Assembly: GCA_035949055.1 (NCBI GenBank)
Contig: DASZIO010000051.1
Location: 6,171-70,170, forward strand
Direction of reading: 5' to 3'
From: Bog-756 sp035949055
GTDB lineage: Bacteria > Actinomycetota > Acidimicrobiia > Acidimicrobiales > RAAP-2
DNA length: 64,000 nt
How positions within the stretch are numbered: position 1 is the first letter of the stretch; each line of letters begins with the position of its first letter. This document shows, one piece after another, positions 25,309 to 34,500 of this stretch. The notes under the pieces were generated by a model. That model was not told where the DNA came from and did not search any database. It saw only the letters and a program-made list of their open reading frames with translations. A program made the translations under genes and the position numbers.

Positions 25309-25956
25309 TCAGGCGGTCAGTCGGTGGAGCCAGTGGGCGAGTTGGGCCTCGTCGACCGCGCCGATGACATGGTCCACCACGCGGCCCGACGAGTCGATGA
25401 AGAAGGTGCTGGGCTCCCCGTTGAGGCCGTAGAGGGTGGCGGCGACCTGCAACGAGGCATCGACGCCGACCGGGTAGGTGATCCCCGACTGCTGGACGAA
25501 GGGGATGGCGTCGCTCGTCGAGTCAGCTACGTCGACGCCGATGAATTGCACGTTGGCGTGCCGGGCCCGCTCGGCCGCCGCCGTCCGGGCCAGCAAGGGG
25601 GTCTCCTGCCGACACGGCGCGCACCACGAGGCGAAGAAGTTGAGGACCACCGGGCGGTGGCGGGCCGGGCCGAGGGCGTCGAGGTCGACCGGGGACCCAC
25701 CGGTGAGCGACGGCACCGAGAATCCGGGGGCCGCGTCGCCGACGGCCACCACCGGACCGGACTCGGGCCCGTTGCCTGACGAGGTGCCGAGGCCGAAGAA
25801 CAGGAAGACGGCCAGCCCGGCTGCGATCACCGTGCCGATCAGCAGGGCTCGCAGCCGCCGCGGTGCCGGCGGGCCCTTGGACGGCGCCACCGGTTCGCCT
25901 GGTTCTCGCGGATCGGCGTCCCCCCCGGATCCGGGTGGCATCGACTCGCCGGTCAC
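25309..25956 (-). CDS. Membrane-anchored TlpA/ResA-type thioredoxin
   Basis: This 215-residue protein has a cytoplasmic Pro-rich N-terminus, one membrane helix (about residues 37-55, LRALLIGTVIAAGLAVFLFFG) and an extracytoplasmic thioredoxin fold with the redox motif WCAPC inside NFFASWCAPCRQETP and the cis-Pro in GEPSTFFID. It would reduce disulfides outside the membrane, for example during cytochrome maturation. It follows ctaB (heme O synthase) on the same strand after 67 bp, which supports a role in respiratory-chain assembly. The gap to ctaB is filled by 18-bp tandem repeats. Confidence 0.88.
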   Translation of the reverse strand: MTGESMPPGSGGDADPREPGEPVAPSKGPPAPRRLRALLIGTVIAAGLAVFLFFGLGTSSGNGPESGPVVAVGDAAPGFSVPSLTGGSPVDLDALGPARHRPVVLNFFASWCAPCRQETPLLARTAAAERARHANVQFIGVDVADSTSDAIPFVQQSGITYPVGVDASLQVAATLYGLNGEPSTFFIDSSGRVVDHVIGAVDEAQLAHWLHRLTA

Positions 25957-25969
25957 GACCCGCGTCGGT

Positions 25970-26032
25970 TCAACGGGTGACGCAGGCTCAACGGGTGCCG
26001 CAGGCTCAACGGGTGCCGCAGGCTCAACGGGT
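25970..26032. repeat. 18-bp tandem repeats at the ctaB 3' end
   Basis: TCAACGGGT recurs at 25970, 25988, 26006 and 26024 with an 18-bp period; the spacers are near-identical (GCCGCAGGC type). Read on the minus strand, every copy gives ACC-CGT-TGA in frame, that is, the last codons and stop of ctaB repeated four times. Three extra copies fill the gap before the thioredoxin gene. Confidence 0.85.
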
Positions 26033-26929
26033 TACGAAGACGGCTACCGCCATGACCACGAACAGCAGAGTCAGGTAGGTGATGGAGTAGCTGAAGAGTT
26101 GCATGGCCACCTTCGGTGTGGCCCGGCGGAAGAGCTTGACGGCAAGGGCCAGGAACACCAGCCCGAGCACGGTGGCGGCGGTCAGGTAGAAGGCGCCCAG
26201 ATGGGCGACGGCGGCGAGCAACAGGGACACGGCCACCAACAGCACGCTGTAGGCAAGGATCTCGACGGCGGTGCGTCTGATCGTCGACACGGCGGGGAGC
26301 ATCGGGACGTGGGCGGTGCGGTAGTCGTCCTGGTACTTGACGGCGAGGGCCCAGAAGTGTGGCGGGGTCCAGACGAAGATGATGGCGAAGAGAACGAGCG
26401 GGGTCCATCCGAGGCGGTCGGTGACCGCCGCCCAGCCGACCAGCACGGGTACCGCCCCGGCCGCTCCGCCGATCACGATGTTCTGGCTCGAGGTGCGCTT
26501 CAGCCACAGCGTGTACACGAAGACGTAAAAGAGTGTGGCCGAGAGCGCAAGCACGGCTGACAGGAGGTTGACGAAGGCCCAGAGCTCCACGAAGGCCAAG
26601 ACCTCCAATGTGATGGCGAAGACCAGTGCGGCCGCCGGCGTGACCGCGCCGGTCACCAGGGGTCGGCCGGAGGTACGGCGCATGAGCTTGTCGATGTCGC
26701 GGTCGACGTACATGTTGATGGCGTTGGCCCCGCCGGCCGCCAGGGCCCCGCCGACCAGGGTGGCGATCATGAGCCACAGCGGGGGGAGGCCACGCTGGGC
26801 CACGATCATGGTGGGGAGCGTGGTGACCAGCAGCAACTCGATGATCCGTGGCTTGGTGAGTGCCACGTAGGCACCGACACGCGACCCGCGGGACAGGCGG
26901 TGAGGCGGTGCCGCAGCGGAAAGAGCCAT
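26024..26929 (-). CDS. ctaB: Protoheme IX farnesyltransferase (heme O synthase)
   Basis: This 301-residue UbiA-family enzyme attaches a farnesyl group to heme B, giving heme O. The prenyl-diphosphate site NAINMYVDRDIDKLMRRT (Asp-rich) and the second loop HFWALAVKYQDDYRTAHVPML are present among about nine membrane helices. ATG 26929 was chosen; the frame reaches 27007 but would overlap the divergent ctaA start. A TAGTCT hexamer ends 7 nt before the ATG, so the mRNA may be leaderless. CtaA, the next enzyme, is divergently transcribed. Confidence 0.93.
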   Translation of the reverse strand: MALSAAAPPHRLSRGSRVGAYVALTKPRIIELLLVTTLPTMIVAQRGLPPLWLMIATLVGGALAAGGANAINMYVDRDIDKLMRRTSGRPLVTGAVTPAAALVFAITLEVLAFVELWAFVNLLSAVLALSATLFYVFVYTLWLKRTSSQNIVIGGAAGAVPVLVGWAAVTDRLGWTPLVLFAIIFVWTPPHFWALAVKYQDDYRTAHVPMLPAVSTIRRTAVEILAYSVLLVAVSLLLAAVAHLGAFYLTAATVLGLVFLALAVKLFRRATPKVAMQLFSYSITYLTLLFVVMAVAVFVTR

Positions 26930-27000
26930 CGGCCGAAGACTAGTGTCCGAGGTCGCTCCAGGGACATTCGGGGTCCAGGGGCCAGTACCATTGGCAACCG

Positions 27001-28041
27001 GTGTCATCCCTGCGTATCGGGCCCCGCCCCTTCCTAAACCTCTGCCGCTTCACCCTGGCCATGGTGGTGCTCAACGTGGTCACCGGGGCGGCCGTCCGGC
27101 TCTCCGATTCCGGTCTCGGCTGCCCCGACTGGCCGACCTGCTCGCAGCACCGCTTGACGCCCGCGCTGAGCCTCCACCCGCTGGTGGAGTTCGGCAACCG
27201 GGTGGTGGTCTTCCTGCTGGTTGTGTCCTGCGCGGTGACAGTCGTGGCCTCGTTCCTCCGCCGGCCGGCCCGCTCCGACGTGCGGTGGTTGTCGGGCGGG
27301 CTGGTGCTCGGTGTCCTCGGCGAGGCCGTGCTCGGAGGTTTCGTCGTCTACACCAAGCTCAACGCCTACGTGGTGATGACCCACTTCATGGTGGGCATGG
27401 CGCTGCTCGCGGTGGCGGTGGTCCTCACCCTCGAGTCCGGGCATGCGCCCGGGCTGGGGCGCGTGACGGTGGGCGCAGCGGCACTGCGGCTCACCCGAGC
27501 CCTGGTGGCCTGGACCGTGCTGGTGCTGGCGGCCGGGGCGGCCACCACGGGAACCGGCCCCCACGCCGGGGGCAAGGGGGCCAAGCGGATCCCACTCGGT
27601 CTGGAGGACATGACCCGCATCCACGCCGAGATCGTCCTGGCCACCGCCCTGTTGTTGGTGGTGATCCTCTGGATGCTCTGGCGGACCGACGCGCCCGCGC
27701 CGGTCCAGAACGCCGGCCGGGTCCTGCTGGCGGTGATGGTCGTACAGGGGATGATCGGTTACATCCAGTTCTTCAGCCACCTGCCGGCGTTGGTCGTCGG
27801 GATCCACGTGCTCGGGGCCTCGACGGTATGGGCGGCAGTGCTCTGGTTCCACCACGGGCTGTCCGACCACCGACCGGAGGTGTCCGAGCCCACGGCGCCC
27901 GGTCCAGCCGTTCTCACCACGGCCGGCGGGTGGCAACAGCCAGAGGGTGTCGCGGCAGCACGGGAGGAAGCCGTCGCCGCGGCTGGCGATATGGAGTCAT
28001 GGACCGTCCCGACCGAACCGTCCCAACGGGAGCCGGTGTGA
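27001..28041 (+). CDS. ctaA: Heme A synthase (COX15/CtaA)
   Basis: This 346-residue membrane enzyme oxidises heme O to heme A for cytochrome c oxidase. The first loop has GAAVRLSDSGLGCPDWPTC with its Cys pair, and heme-ligand His residues lie in HPLVEFGNR, MTHFMVGMA, MTRIHAEIV and VGIHVLGAS. About eight helices are present, followed by a 60-residue Ala/Glu/Pro-rich tail. GTG 27001 is the start; a TACCAT hexamer lies 9 nt upstream. It overlaps clpS by 4 bp, an unusual partner. Confidence 0.92.
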   Translation: MSSLRIGPRPFLNLCRFTLAMVVLNVVTGAAVRLSDSGLGCPDWPTCSQHRLTPALSLHPLVEFGNRVVVFLLVVSCAVTVVASFLRRPARSDVRWLSGGLVLGVLGEAVLGGFVVYTKLNAYVVMTHFMVGMALLAVAVVLTLESGHAPGLGRVTVGAAALRLTRALVAWTVLVLAAGAATTGTGPHAGGKGAKRIPLGLEDMTRIHAEIVLATALLLVVILWMLWRTDAPAPVQNAGRVLLAVMVVQGMIGYIQFFSHLPALVVGIHVLGASTVWAAVLWFHHGLSDHRPEVSEPTAPGPAVLTTAGGWQQPEGVAAAREEAVAAAGDMESWTVPTEPSQREPV

Positions 28042-28367
28042 CCCACACGCGTCCGGACCTGGTGCGTGCCCGCCAGACAGAGGTGGCACCCGTCGAGGCC
28101 GAGCTCCCCGACATCACCGAGTCCCAGATCACCGACCGTCCCTGGCTGGTGATCGTGTGGAACGACCCCATCAACCTCATGTCGTTCGTCACCTACGTGT
28201 TCCAGAAGCTCTTCGGCTATTCGAAAGAGAAGGCCACCAAGCTCATGCTGGACGTGCACAACAAGGGGCGCGCCGTCGTCTCCTCCGGCACGCGTGAGCG
28301 GGCGGAGCTCGACGTCTACCGCCTCCACGAGCACGGCCTGTGGGCCACCATGGAACAGTCCACGTGA
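28038..28367 (+). CDS. clpS: ClpS adaptor
   Basis: This 109-residue adaptor delivers N-degron substrates to ClpA/ClpC-ClpP. The core WLVIVWNDPINLMSFVTYVF (about residues 35-54), FGYSKEKATKLMLDVHNKGRAVV and HEHGLWATME match ClpS, including the NDP substrate-pocket motif. GTG 28038 overlaps the ctaA stop; an in-frame ATG at 27999 is an alternative. It is followed with a 4-bp overlap by a DUF2017 gene, the normal actinobacterial pairing. Confidence 0.93.
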   Translation: MTHTRPDLVRARQTEVAPVEAELPDITESQITDRPWLVIVWNDPINLMSFVTYVFQKLFGYSKEKATKLMLDVHNKGRAVVSSGTRERAELDVYRLHEHGLWATMEQST

Positions 28368-28858
28368 GCGCTCCCATCCGGCGGCGTCGCGATGGGCGCT
28401 ACGCCGTCAAGCTCGATCCCAGCGTGCGGGCGGTGCTGGTCACCATGTCCGAGCAGCTTTCCCCACTGCTCGGGAGCGACGACCCCATGACCAAGCGCCT
28501 CTTCCCGCCGGCCTACCCGACCGCGGGGTTCGAGGACGCCGAACGCGACTACCGGGCTCTGGTGGACAGCGCGCTGATCAGCCACCACCGGGAGGCCTTC
28601 GCCGTCCTGGCCGAGACGTCCAACGCCGACAGCCTGAGCGAGGCGGAACTCCACTCGTGGCAGTCGGCCATCGAGTCCCTCCGTCTGGTCCTCGGGACCC
28701 GCCTCGATGTGACACAGGACATGGAGCCACCCGATACGGAGGACCCGACGGCTCCCGAGTACGCGCTCTACGAGCTGCTCGGCCAGCTCCAGTTCCTGAT
28801 GATCGAGGTGCTCGCCGCCGAGCTGCCCGACGAGGGATCCTCCGAAGGCGAGCTGTGA
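28364..28858 (+). CDS. DUF2017-family protein
   Basis: This 164-residue protein is the usual partner gene of clpS in actinobacteria (the mycobacterial homologue is described as the redox regulator AosR). It is soluble, acidic and helical, with YAVKLDPSVRAVLVTMSEQL near the start and HSWQSAIESLRLVLGTRLDV in the middle. The GTG start overlaps the clpS stop (GTGA). No Cys residues are present, so a thiol-switch mechanism like that proposed for AosR would not apply here. Confidence 0.75.
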   Translation: MSAPIRRRRDGRYAVKLDPSVRAVLVTMSEQLSPLLGSDDPMTKRLFPPAYPTAGFEDAERDYRALVDSALISHHREAFAVLAETSNADSLSEAELHSWQSAIESLRLVLGTRLDVTQDMEPPDTEDPTAPEYALYELLGQLQFLMIEVLAAELPDEGSSEGEL

Positions 28859-28950
28859 TCGTGCGTGGTCGGCGTACCGCGGCGGTCGTCCCCGGCCGGC
28901 GAGACGCGGTGATCCCTCTGCTAGTCTCCAAAAGCCCTGATCGGGTTCGA

Positions 28951-29023
28951 GCCCCCATCGTCTAGCGGCCGAGGACGCCGCCCTTTCAAGGCGGTAACAC
29001 GGGTTCGAATCCCGTTGGGGGTG
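28951..29023 (+). tRNA. tRNA-Glu (anticodon TTC)
   Basis: The acceptor GCCCCCA pairs with TGGGGGT (one G-T pair). The anticodon stem-loop is CCGCC-CTTTCAA-GGCGG and the T-arm is ACGGG-TTCGAAT-CCCGT. Discriminator G; CCA is not encoded. It is first of three clustered tRNA genes. Confidence 0.95.
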
Positions 29024-29056
29024 CGGCAAGTCCCCAGCGGGGTCCCGCCGGTTCGG

Positions 29057-29134
29057 GGACCTGTGGTGCAGTTTGGAGTGCACGCCGGCCTGTCAAGCCG
29101 GAGGTCGCGGGTTCAAATCCCGTCAGGTCCGCCA
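29057..29134 (+). tRNA. tRNA-Asp (anticodon GTC)
   Basis: The acceptor GGACCTG pairs with CAGGTCC. The anticodon stem-loop CCGGC-CTGTCAA-GCCGG gives GTC, and the T-arm is GCGGG-TTCAAAT-CCCGT. CCA is encoded (29132-29134). Confidence 0.95.
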
Positions 29135-29151
29135 CCCCGGAAACGGGGCGA

Positions 29152-29227
29152 GGTCGGGTAGCTCAGTTGGTAGAGCGCGCGCCTGAAAAGCGTGAGGTCC
29201 GCGGATCGATGCCGCGCCCGACCACCA
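29152..29227 (+). tRNA. tRNA-Phe (anticodon GAA)
   Basis: The acceptor GGTCGGG pairs with CCCGACC. The anticodon stem-loop CGCGC-CTGAAAA-GCGTG (one G-T pair) gives GAA, and CCA is encoded (29225-29227). The T-loop reads ATCGATG, so the nearly invariant T54 is replaced by A; the stem CGCGG/CCGCG is intact. Confidence 0.92.
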
Positions 29228-29492
29228 GAACAGTCCCACCTTGAGGTGGTCCGTCCGGGCCGGCCCGGAGCGACCACCCGGCCTCCGGCCGCACGTGTGC
29301 CACAACGGGAATCGGCGTTCTTGGGCTCGAGCCCGGCTCCATACCGGGCTCCATTGACCAGGCCTTCGACGAACTCCCCGGCACAGCTATTCTCCGGGCT
29401 CTGCGAGAGGCCCACCGCCTGTGACGTCCTGGGGCCCCGGGGGTGACGTGGACGCCGTGCCACCCACTGCGCCACAGAGAATCCCGAGGTGA

Positions 29493-30449
29493 TCAGCCCA
29501 CTACCGGCAGGACAACCGAACAGCCGGGCCGGAAGGCTGGGTCATCCGGACCGAGCGCGTTCATGACGTCCTGAAGAGCGATGGGATCGTAGAGGATGCC
29601 CAAATGCTCGGTGAAGTCCGTCGAGCACTGGTCCTGCAACACGGTGTTCTGCACATTGGGGGCCGCCGGCAAGAAAGCGTTCCGGTACGGCGTGACCACC
29701 TCGTCGAACTTGCTCTCGACCACCACATAGCGAACCACCGCCGAGATGCCTCCACCAGCATTGAGATGCTGGAGGAATGCAGAGCCGACCAGTTGTTGCG
29801 TACAGGACACACAGCCAGCCAAGCTCAGGACCGGCAGCCCGATGTCGCCGAACAACGTAGCCAGCGCGCCCACGCCGTCTATCGTCGTTCCCTGATTGGA
29901 TGGGGCGAGGCCGACGAGCATATGCACCTTTGGCGCCCCGCCCAGGAACTGGATGTAGTAGCGCGGCATCATGCCGCCCTGAGAATGCCCCACCATGTCT
30001 ACTTGCGCCGCCCCTGTGGCAGCCAGTACCCGGTTGGTGAAGGTGGCGAGCTGCCGCGCGGAGTGTGTGATGTCGGCCAAGCCATAGAAATGGCCGGCAG
30101 TGGAAGCGTCGGCGCCGTAGTTGAAGGCATAGACGCAGTAGCCGGCGTTGGCCAGCATCGGCGAGAGCGCTTGCCAGCTGAAGTTCTCGTTGGCCAGCGT
30201 GCCATGGACCAGAACGACCGGATAGGGGTGGCTGGCCGAAGGTCGGCAGCTCCAGATGTCCGATCCCGGAGGATTGCCACTGGGATCAGTGAATTCGGAG
30301 GCGACCCCTGAAGAGAAGTTGCCGACGGGTAAAGGTGCGGCCGCTGTCGCTCCGGACGCAACCAGACAGATGAGCCCGGCGAGAATCGCGGTCAGGACTG
30401 CCCGCCGAGTTGTTCGACCCATCGAGGCCGGAAGCCGTCGTGCCCGCAT
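29493..30449 (-). CDS. Secreted lipase/esterase (alpha/beta hydrolase)
   Basis: This 318-residue protein has a clear signal peptide (RRLPASMGRTTRRAVLTAIL, hydrophobic core, cleavage likely near ATAAAPLP). Mature part: YPVVLVHGTLANENFSW (oxyanion region), nucleophile Ser in MVGHSQGGMMPRYYIQFLGG, then Cys pairs such as AGCVSCTQQL. It resembles class 2/LipA-like triacylglycerol lipases of actinobacteria. ATG 30449 is supported by GGGAG 7-8 nt upstream. It is divergent from the FHA-kinase operon, with a repeat-rich 476-bp region between, and may share its control. Confidence 0.88.
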   Translation of the reverse strand: MRARRLPASMGRTTRRAVLTAILAGLICLVASGATAAAPLPVGNFSSGVASEFTDPSGNPPGSDIWSCRPSASHPYPVVLVHGTLANENFSWQALSPMLANAGYCVYAFNYGADASTAGHFYGLADITHSARQLATFTNRVLAATGAAQVDMVGHSQGGMMPRYYIQFLGGAPKVHMLVGLAPSNQGTTIDGVGALATLFGDIGLPVLSLAGCVSCTQQLVGSAFLQHLNAGGGISAVVRYVVVESKFDEVVTPYRNAFLPAAPNVQNTVLQDQCSTDFTEHLGILYDPIALQDVMNALGPDDPAFRPGCSVVLPVVG

Positions 30450-30925
30450 CGCGAATCTCCCTATCGTCCCTGGTCGGCGCGCTGCCATTCGGCTCGGTGA
30501 CTGTACCCGGCGTTGACGCATCCCAACCTGAGCGTTGGTCGCCCTGAGCACCGGCGCGCCAGCCGTGTCGCTGGGCGCCTGATTGGGTGCCACAGTCCGG
30601 GGCCGGGTTTGAGGCCAACCGGTCCTTCCGCTGAATGGGCGGACGAGCTCCTGAGCGCCCAAGTCCGGGGCGCCGGCACGCTCTTCGGCGCGCCGGACAG
30701 AGCTTGCCGGTGTCAACTCGGGCGGACCCGGTCTTCGCCACGTGGCCGGTCAAGACATGTGGGTCTCCCCATTTGGCTACACGCGTGTCCCCTGCGGGGG
30801 ATAGTCTTGTCCCCTGCAAGGGATAGTGTTTCCCTTGCAGGGGGGGACAGACCCCGACGAGGGATACGGCGGTTCAGGTATGGCAGACGCGAGCGTCACG
30901 CCCGTTGTTGGGTTGGTGGTCCGGC
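30450..30925. other. 476-bp intergenic region between lipase and FHA regulator
   Basis: No gene with a good start is seen. The right part (30786-30848) carries the repeat/hairpin operator described separately. The left part is GC-rich without obvious structure. Short open frames across it have no supporting ribosome binding site or protein-like composition. Confidence 0.55.
30786..30848. promoter_or_regulatory. Triple-copy operator with a perfect 13-bp hairpin
   Basis: TGTCCCCTGCGGGGGATAGT (30786-30805) is repeated as TGTCCCCTGCAAGGGATAGT (30808-30827), 18 of 20 identical with a 22-bp period. An inverted third copy follows (30831-30848, two extra G). Copies 2 and 3 form a perfect 13-bp inverted repeat: CCCCTGCAAGGGA (30811-30823), 7-nt loop, TCCCTTGCAGGGG (30831-30843). 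About two helical turns separate copies 1 and 2. Placement upstream of the FHA-HTH gene suggests a cooperative regulator site; a terminator role is less likely as it follows no nearby gene end. Confidence 0.6.
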
Positions 30926-31525
30926 GTGCTTGAGCTGTGGGTGCACGGCGATCGCAGACTGGTGCCACTCGAGGGCGCACGGGCCACCATCGGAAGCGCC
31001 CCCGACAATGACGTCGTCGTTGACGATCGCACCGTGTCACGCCTCCACGCCGTGTTCGAGCGGCTGCCCGGAGGATGGACGGTCCGAGACCTGGGTTCTC
31101 GAAATGGCACGTTCCTGAACGGGACGCGGCTCAGCGAGCTCACGGTGCTGCGCCCGGGAGACAAGGTACGACTCGGCTCGGCTGAGGCGATCTTCCGCGG
31201 TTCGAGCTCAGGCCGCGTCGAAGGAGCTACGGCGCCGATCGAGCCCGCACCGGAGCTGACGCGCCGCGAGGTCGACGTGCTGGTCGCACTGTGCAGGCCG
31301 CTCGCCGAGCGGGATATGTTCTGCGAACCGGCTTCCACCAAGGAGATAGCCGAGTCGCTGACAGTCAGTGAGGATGCCGTCAAGAAGCACCTCGTTCGTC
31401 TCTACGAGAAGTTCGGCATCTATGAAGGACCCGGGAGCCGCCGGACGCGTCTGGCCAACGCCGCGCTGAGCACCGGGGCGGTCAGCCTCTCCTCGATCAA
31501 GGCCGACTCGCACGATTCCGGCTGA
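30926..31525 (+). CDS. FHA-domain protein with C-terminal helix-turn-helix
   Basis: This 199-residue protein combines an N-terminal FHA phosphothreonine-binding domain with DNA binding. FHA landmarks are ATIGSAPDNDVVVDDRTVSRLHAVFE and RDLGSRNGTFLNGTRL (about residues 20-80). From about residue 112, LTRREVDVLVALCRPLAERD begins a LuxR-like region with the helix-turn-helix STKEIAESLTVSEDAVKKHLVRLYEKFGI. Start is uncertain: GTG 30926 is chosen, TTG 30905 is in frame. The next gene, a Ser/Thr kinase, lies 27 bp on in the same frame, so FHA recognition of kinase-generated pThr is a natural model. Confidence 0.82.
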   Translation: MLELWVHGDRRLVPLEGARATIGSAPDNDVVVDDRTVSRLHAVFERLPGGWTVRDLGSRNGTFLNGTRLSELTVLRPGDKVRLGSAEAIFRGSSSGRVEGATAPIEPAPELTRREVDVLVALCRPLAERDMFCEPASTKEIAESLTVSEDAVKKHLVRLYEKFGIYEGPGSRRTRLANAALSTGAVSLSSIKADSHDSG

Positions 31526-31552
31526 GCGATCTCCCGCGATTCGGAGGCAGCC

Positions 31553-34500
31553 CTGAGCACGAATCCGCACCTTCTCCACGGCCGCTATGAAACGTTGGCT
31601 GAGTTGGCGCGCGGAGGGCAAGGACGTGTGTTCTTCGGACATGACCGGGACTCTGAAACGGCCGTCGCCCTGAAGGTGTGGCACCTCGCCTCCGAAACAG
31701 ACCGACGAGCGTTCGAAGCAGAGGCATCCTTGGTCGGCACGCTCGAGCCTCATCAGAATCTCCCGACCTTCGTCGACAGCTTCATGGCCGCAGACCAGGG
31801 TGTGTTGGTCACCAAGTGGGTCGAGGGCGTGAGCCTCGAGCAGGTCCTTACCGATCGGGGCGACCCGGGCCTGGCGCCATCGCTGGTCATCGCCTACCTC
31901 GAACAGGCTGCGCTGGCGTTGGATCACCTCAGTGCACACGATCCGCCCCTGGTCCACGGCGACGTGAAACCGGAGAACATGATCGTCACACCGGGCGGAT
32001 CCGTCGTCCTGGTGGACTTCGGCTCCGCCGACCGATTCGCCCGGCAGGGAACGGTGGGCTTCGTGGCACCTGAGCTCGCGACAGGCCACCCGAAGACAGG
32101 ATCGTCGGACGTCTATGCGCTGGCGGCGACGGCCTTCAAGCTGATCACGGGTATGGTGCCGAAAGACGGGCTGCTTCTCGACGCGGTGGAACCGTCGACC
32201 GCCCGGGCGGTGACCAGCGGTCTGAGGGCAGCCCTGGCCTTTGATCGGCGAAAGCGGCCGGCCACGGCCGGGGAGGTGATCGACGGCCTCCGGGCGGCAT
32301 TCGAAGACACGGAGCTGCTGGCCTCGACACCGGGCGGTGCGGGGGTGTCCGCCAGGCGGTTCGTCGGCAGAGCCGACCCACCGACCCCGATACCCCTGCC
32401 CCACGTCCTCGAGGATCGTGGCCGCACCGCGTTCGTCGGGCGTCAGGACATCTTGGGCCTCCTCAACCAGGTCCGCACCGCCGTCCGCCACGATGGCTGC
32501 CAGATAGCCCTCCTCGCCGGCGAACCCGGAGCCGGCAAGACGCGCACCGCAGCAGAGGTGGCCGGATCGGCGTTCGCGGACGGCTCGCTCGTGCTCTATG
32601 GGCGATGTGAGCCTGAGCGGGAGATTCCGTACCAGCCGTTCGCAGAGGCCCTCTCGTGGCAGGTGGCCCACGACCGGGGACAGACACTCGGACCGTTGGC
32701 GGGTGAGCTGGCGCGAATCCTGCCGGATCTGGAACGAAGCGTCGCAGGTCTACCGGCTCCGCTGACCACCGACCCGCAACTTGAAGAGCACCGCACCTTC
32801 GATGCGGCTGCGGAATGGCTGATCAGGACGTCCCGCGACCAGGGCCTCGTGTTCGTCATCGACGATCTCCATTGGGCGACCAGGGCTACCCTTGCCCTCT
32901 TCGAACACGTGCTCAGACGGGCGAAAGCGGCCGGAAGCCATGCGCCGATCCTCTTCATCGGAACCTACCGCGACACCGATCTGGATGAGGGGAACCCCCT
33001 GTTGGAGGTCTTGCCGGGACTCAGCCGAGTGGCCGACGTCCGACAGGTGGCCGTGGGCGGCCTTGAACTGGACGAGATTTCCGAACTGGTGAAAGGGGTG
33101 TCGGGACACGAACTAGACGATGTCGCGCGCCAGGTCGTTCGGTCGCTCACCGAGGACAGCGGTGGCAATCCCTTCTTCGCCATCGAGATCCTGCGGAACA
33201 TGCTCGAAACCGGAGCCTTCCGCATGATCGACGGACAATGGCTGCTCGACGGTGATCTCGTTCCGACCTCCAACGTCCAAGGGGCGCTCGACCTTCGCTT
33301 CCGGCGCCTGCCGGAACCGGCACGAGCGTCCCTGGCCGCGGCCTCCGTGATCGGTATGGACTTCGACCTCGAACTCCTGTCCACGCTCGTCGGCCTGGCC
33401 CGGCGTCAAACGCTCGAATTGCTCGACGCCGTCCTCGGCATGGGATTTTTGGACGAGCCCGAACCCGAGACGTTCCGATTCGAGCACGCCCTGGTTCGAA
33501 GTGCCCTCTACGAGGCTATCGACCCATCCGAACGCCAACGCGTCCACAAGAGAGTGCTCAGGACTCTCGAATCCCTCGGTCGAACCAACTCGGCAACCTT
33601 GGCCACGCACGCCATGGGGGCGGCACCCGAGGGGTCCGATCTTGCCGTGGCCCTCGAGTACGCCATGTCAGCCGGCGAGGAGGCCTTCCGTGTCCGTGCC
33701 TTCAGTGACGCGGAGAGCTGGAGCCACCGCGTGCTCGAAGCAGCCGGGTCGAAACTTTCACTGCGTGCTCTGCGAATAAGAGCCCTGTGTCTGGCCGGTG
33801 ACGCGGAGCGGGACCAGGGCAATCCTGCCTTCCGGGAGACGCTGCTGCGGGCCGGCAACGAAGCCCTCGGGGCCGGACTGGGCGGACTGGCCGTCCGGTC
33901 GGCCATCGCCAACTACCGCGGGACGGTGAGCATCATCGGGAAGATCGATGAGCCCCGCGTCGACCTCATGCGCAAGGCGATGGCGCACGAGACCGGTTCC
34001 GACGCCAAGCAGTGGGCCCTGCTCGCGGCCACTCTGGCCAGCGATCTCACCTACGACCCCAACACCTCGCTCGGCGTGCGGCTCGACCTGGTGGCGAGGG
34101 CCCGGGCCATCGCCCGCTCGACCGAAGACGACGGCTTGCTGCGGGAGGTCCTGCTGAGGACGATGGGGGCTTCCTCCGTGCCCGGAAGCCCCCGGGAGCG
34201 CGTGGACACCGGTTGCGAGCTGGTTGCCCTGGCCGATGCGACGGGCGATCCATCGGCGCGTGTCCTGGCCCGGTGGGCGACGACCACGACCCACATGCCG
34301 GCCGGGGAATTCGCTTTGTTCCAGCGGTATCTCGACGAGTCCGAGGAGGCGAGCCGCGAGAACTGCCCAGCCCGGGTCAGATGGTTGGCCGGTCTGGGAC
34401 GCCCGCAGTTCATGGCGGCCCGCGGCGATCTGCCCGGAGCACGGGTGGCGAATGACGAGATGTTGGCCCTCGGGGAACTCGCCGGGGAGCCCGACGCCCT

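Noticed and set aside
25970..26032. Possible CRISPR-like repeat array
   Set aside because: The repeat unit is 18 bp with near-identical spacers and lies at a gene end; no cas genes are in the window.
29228..29492. Short protein-like frame after tRNA-Phe ending ALREAHRL and a stop
   Set aside because: It resembles a gene 3' end and could hint at an integration scar at the tRNA, but it has no start, no recognisable family and only about 40 codons.
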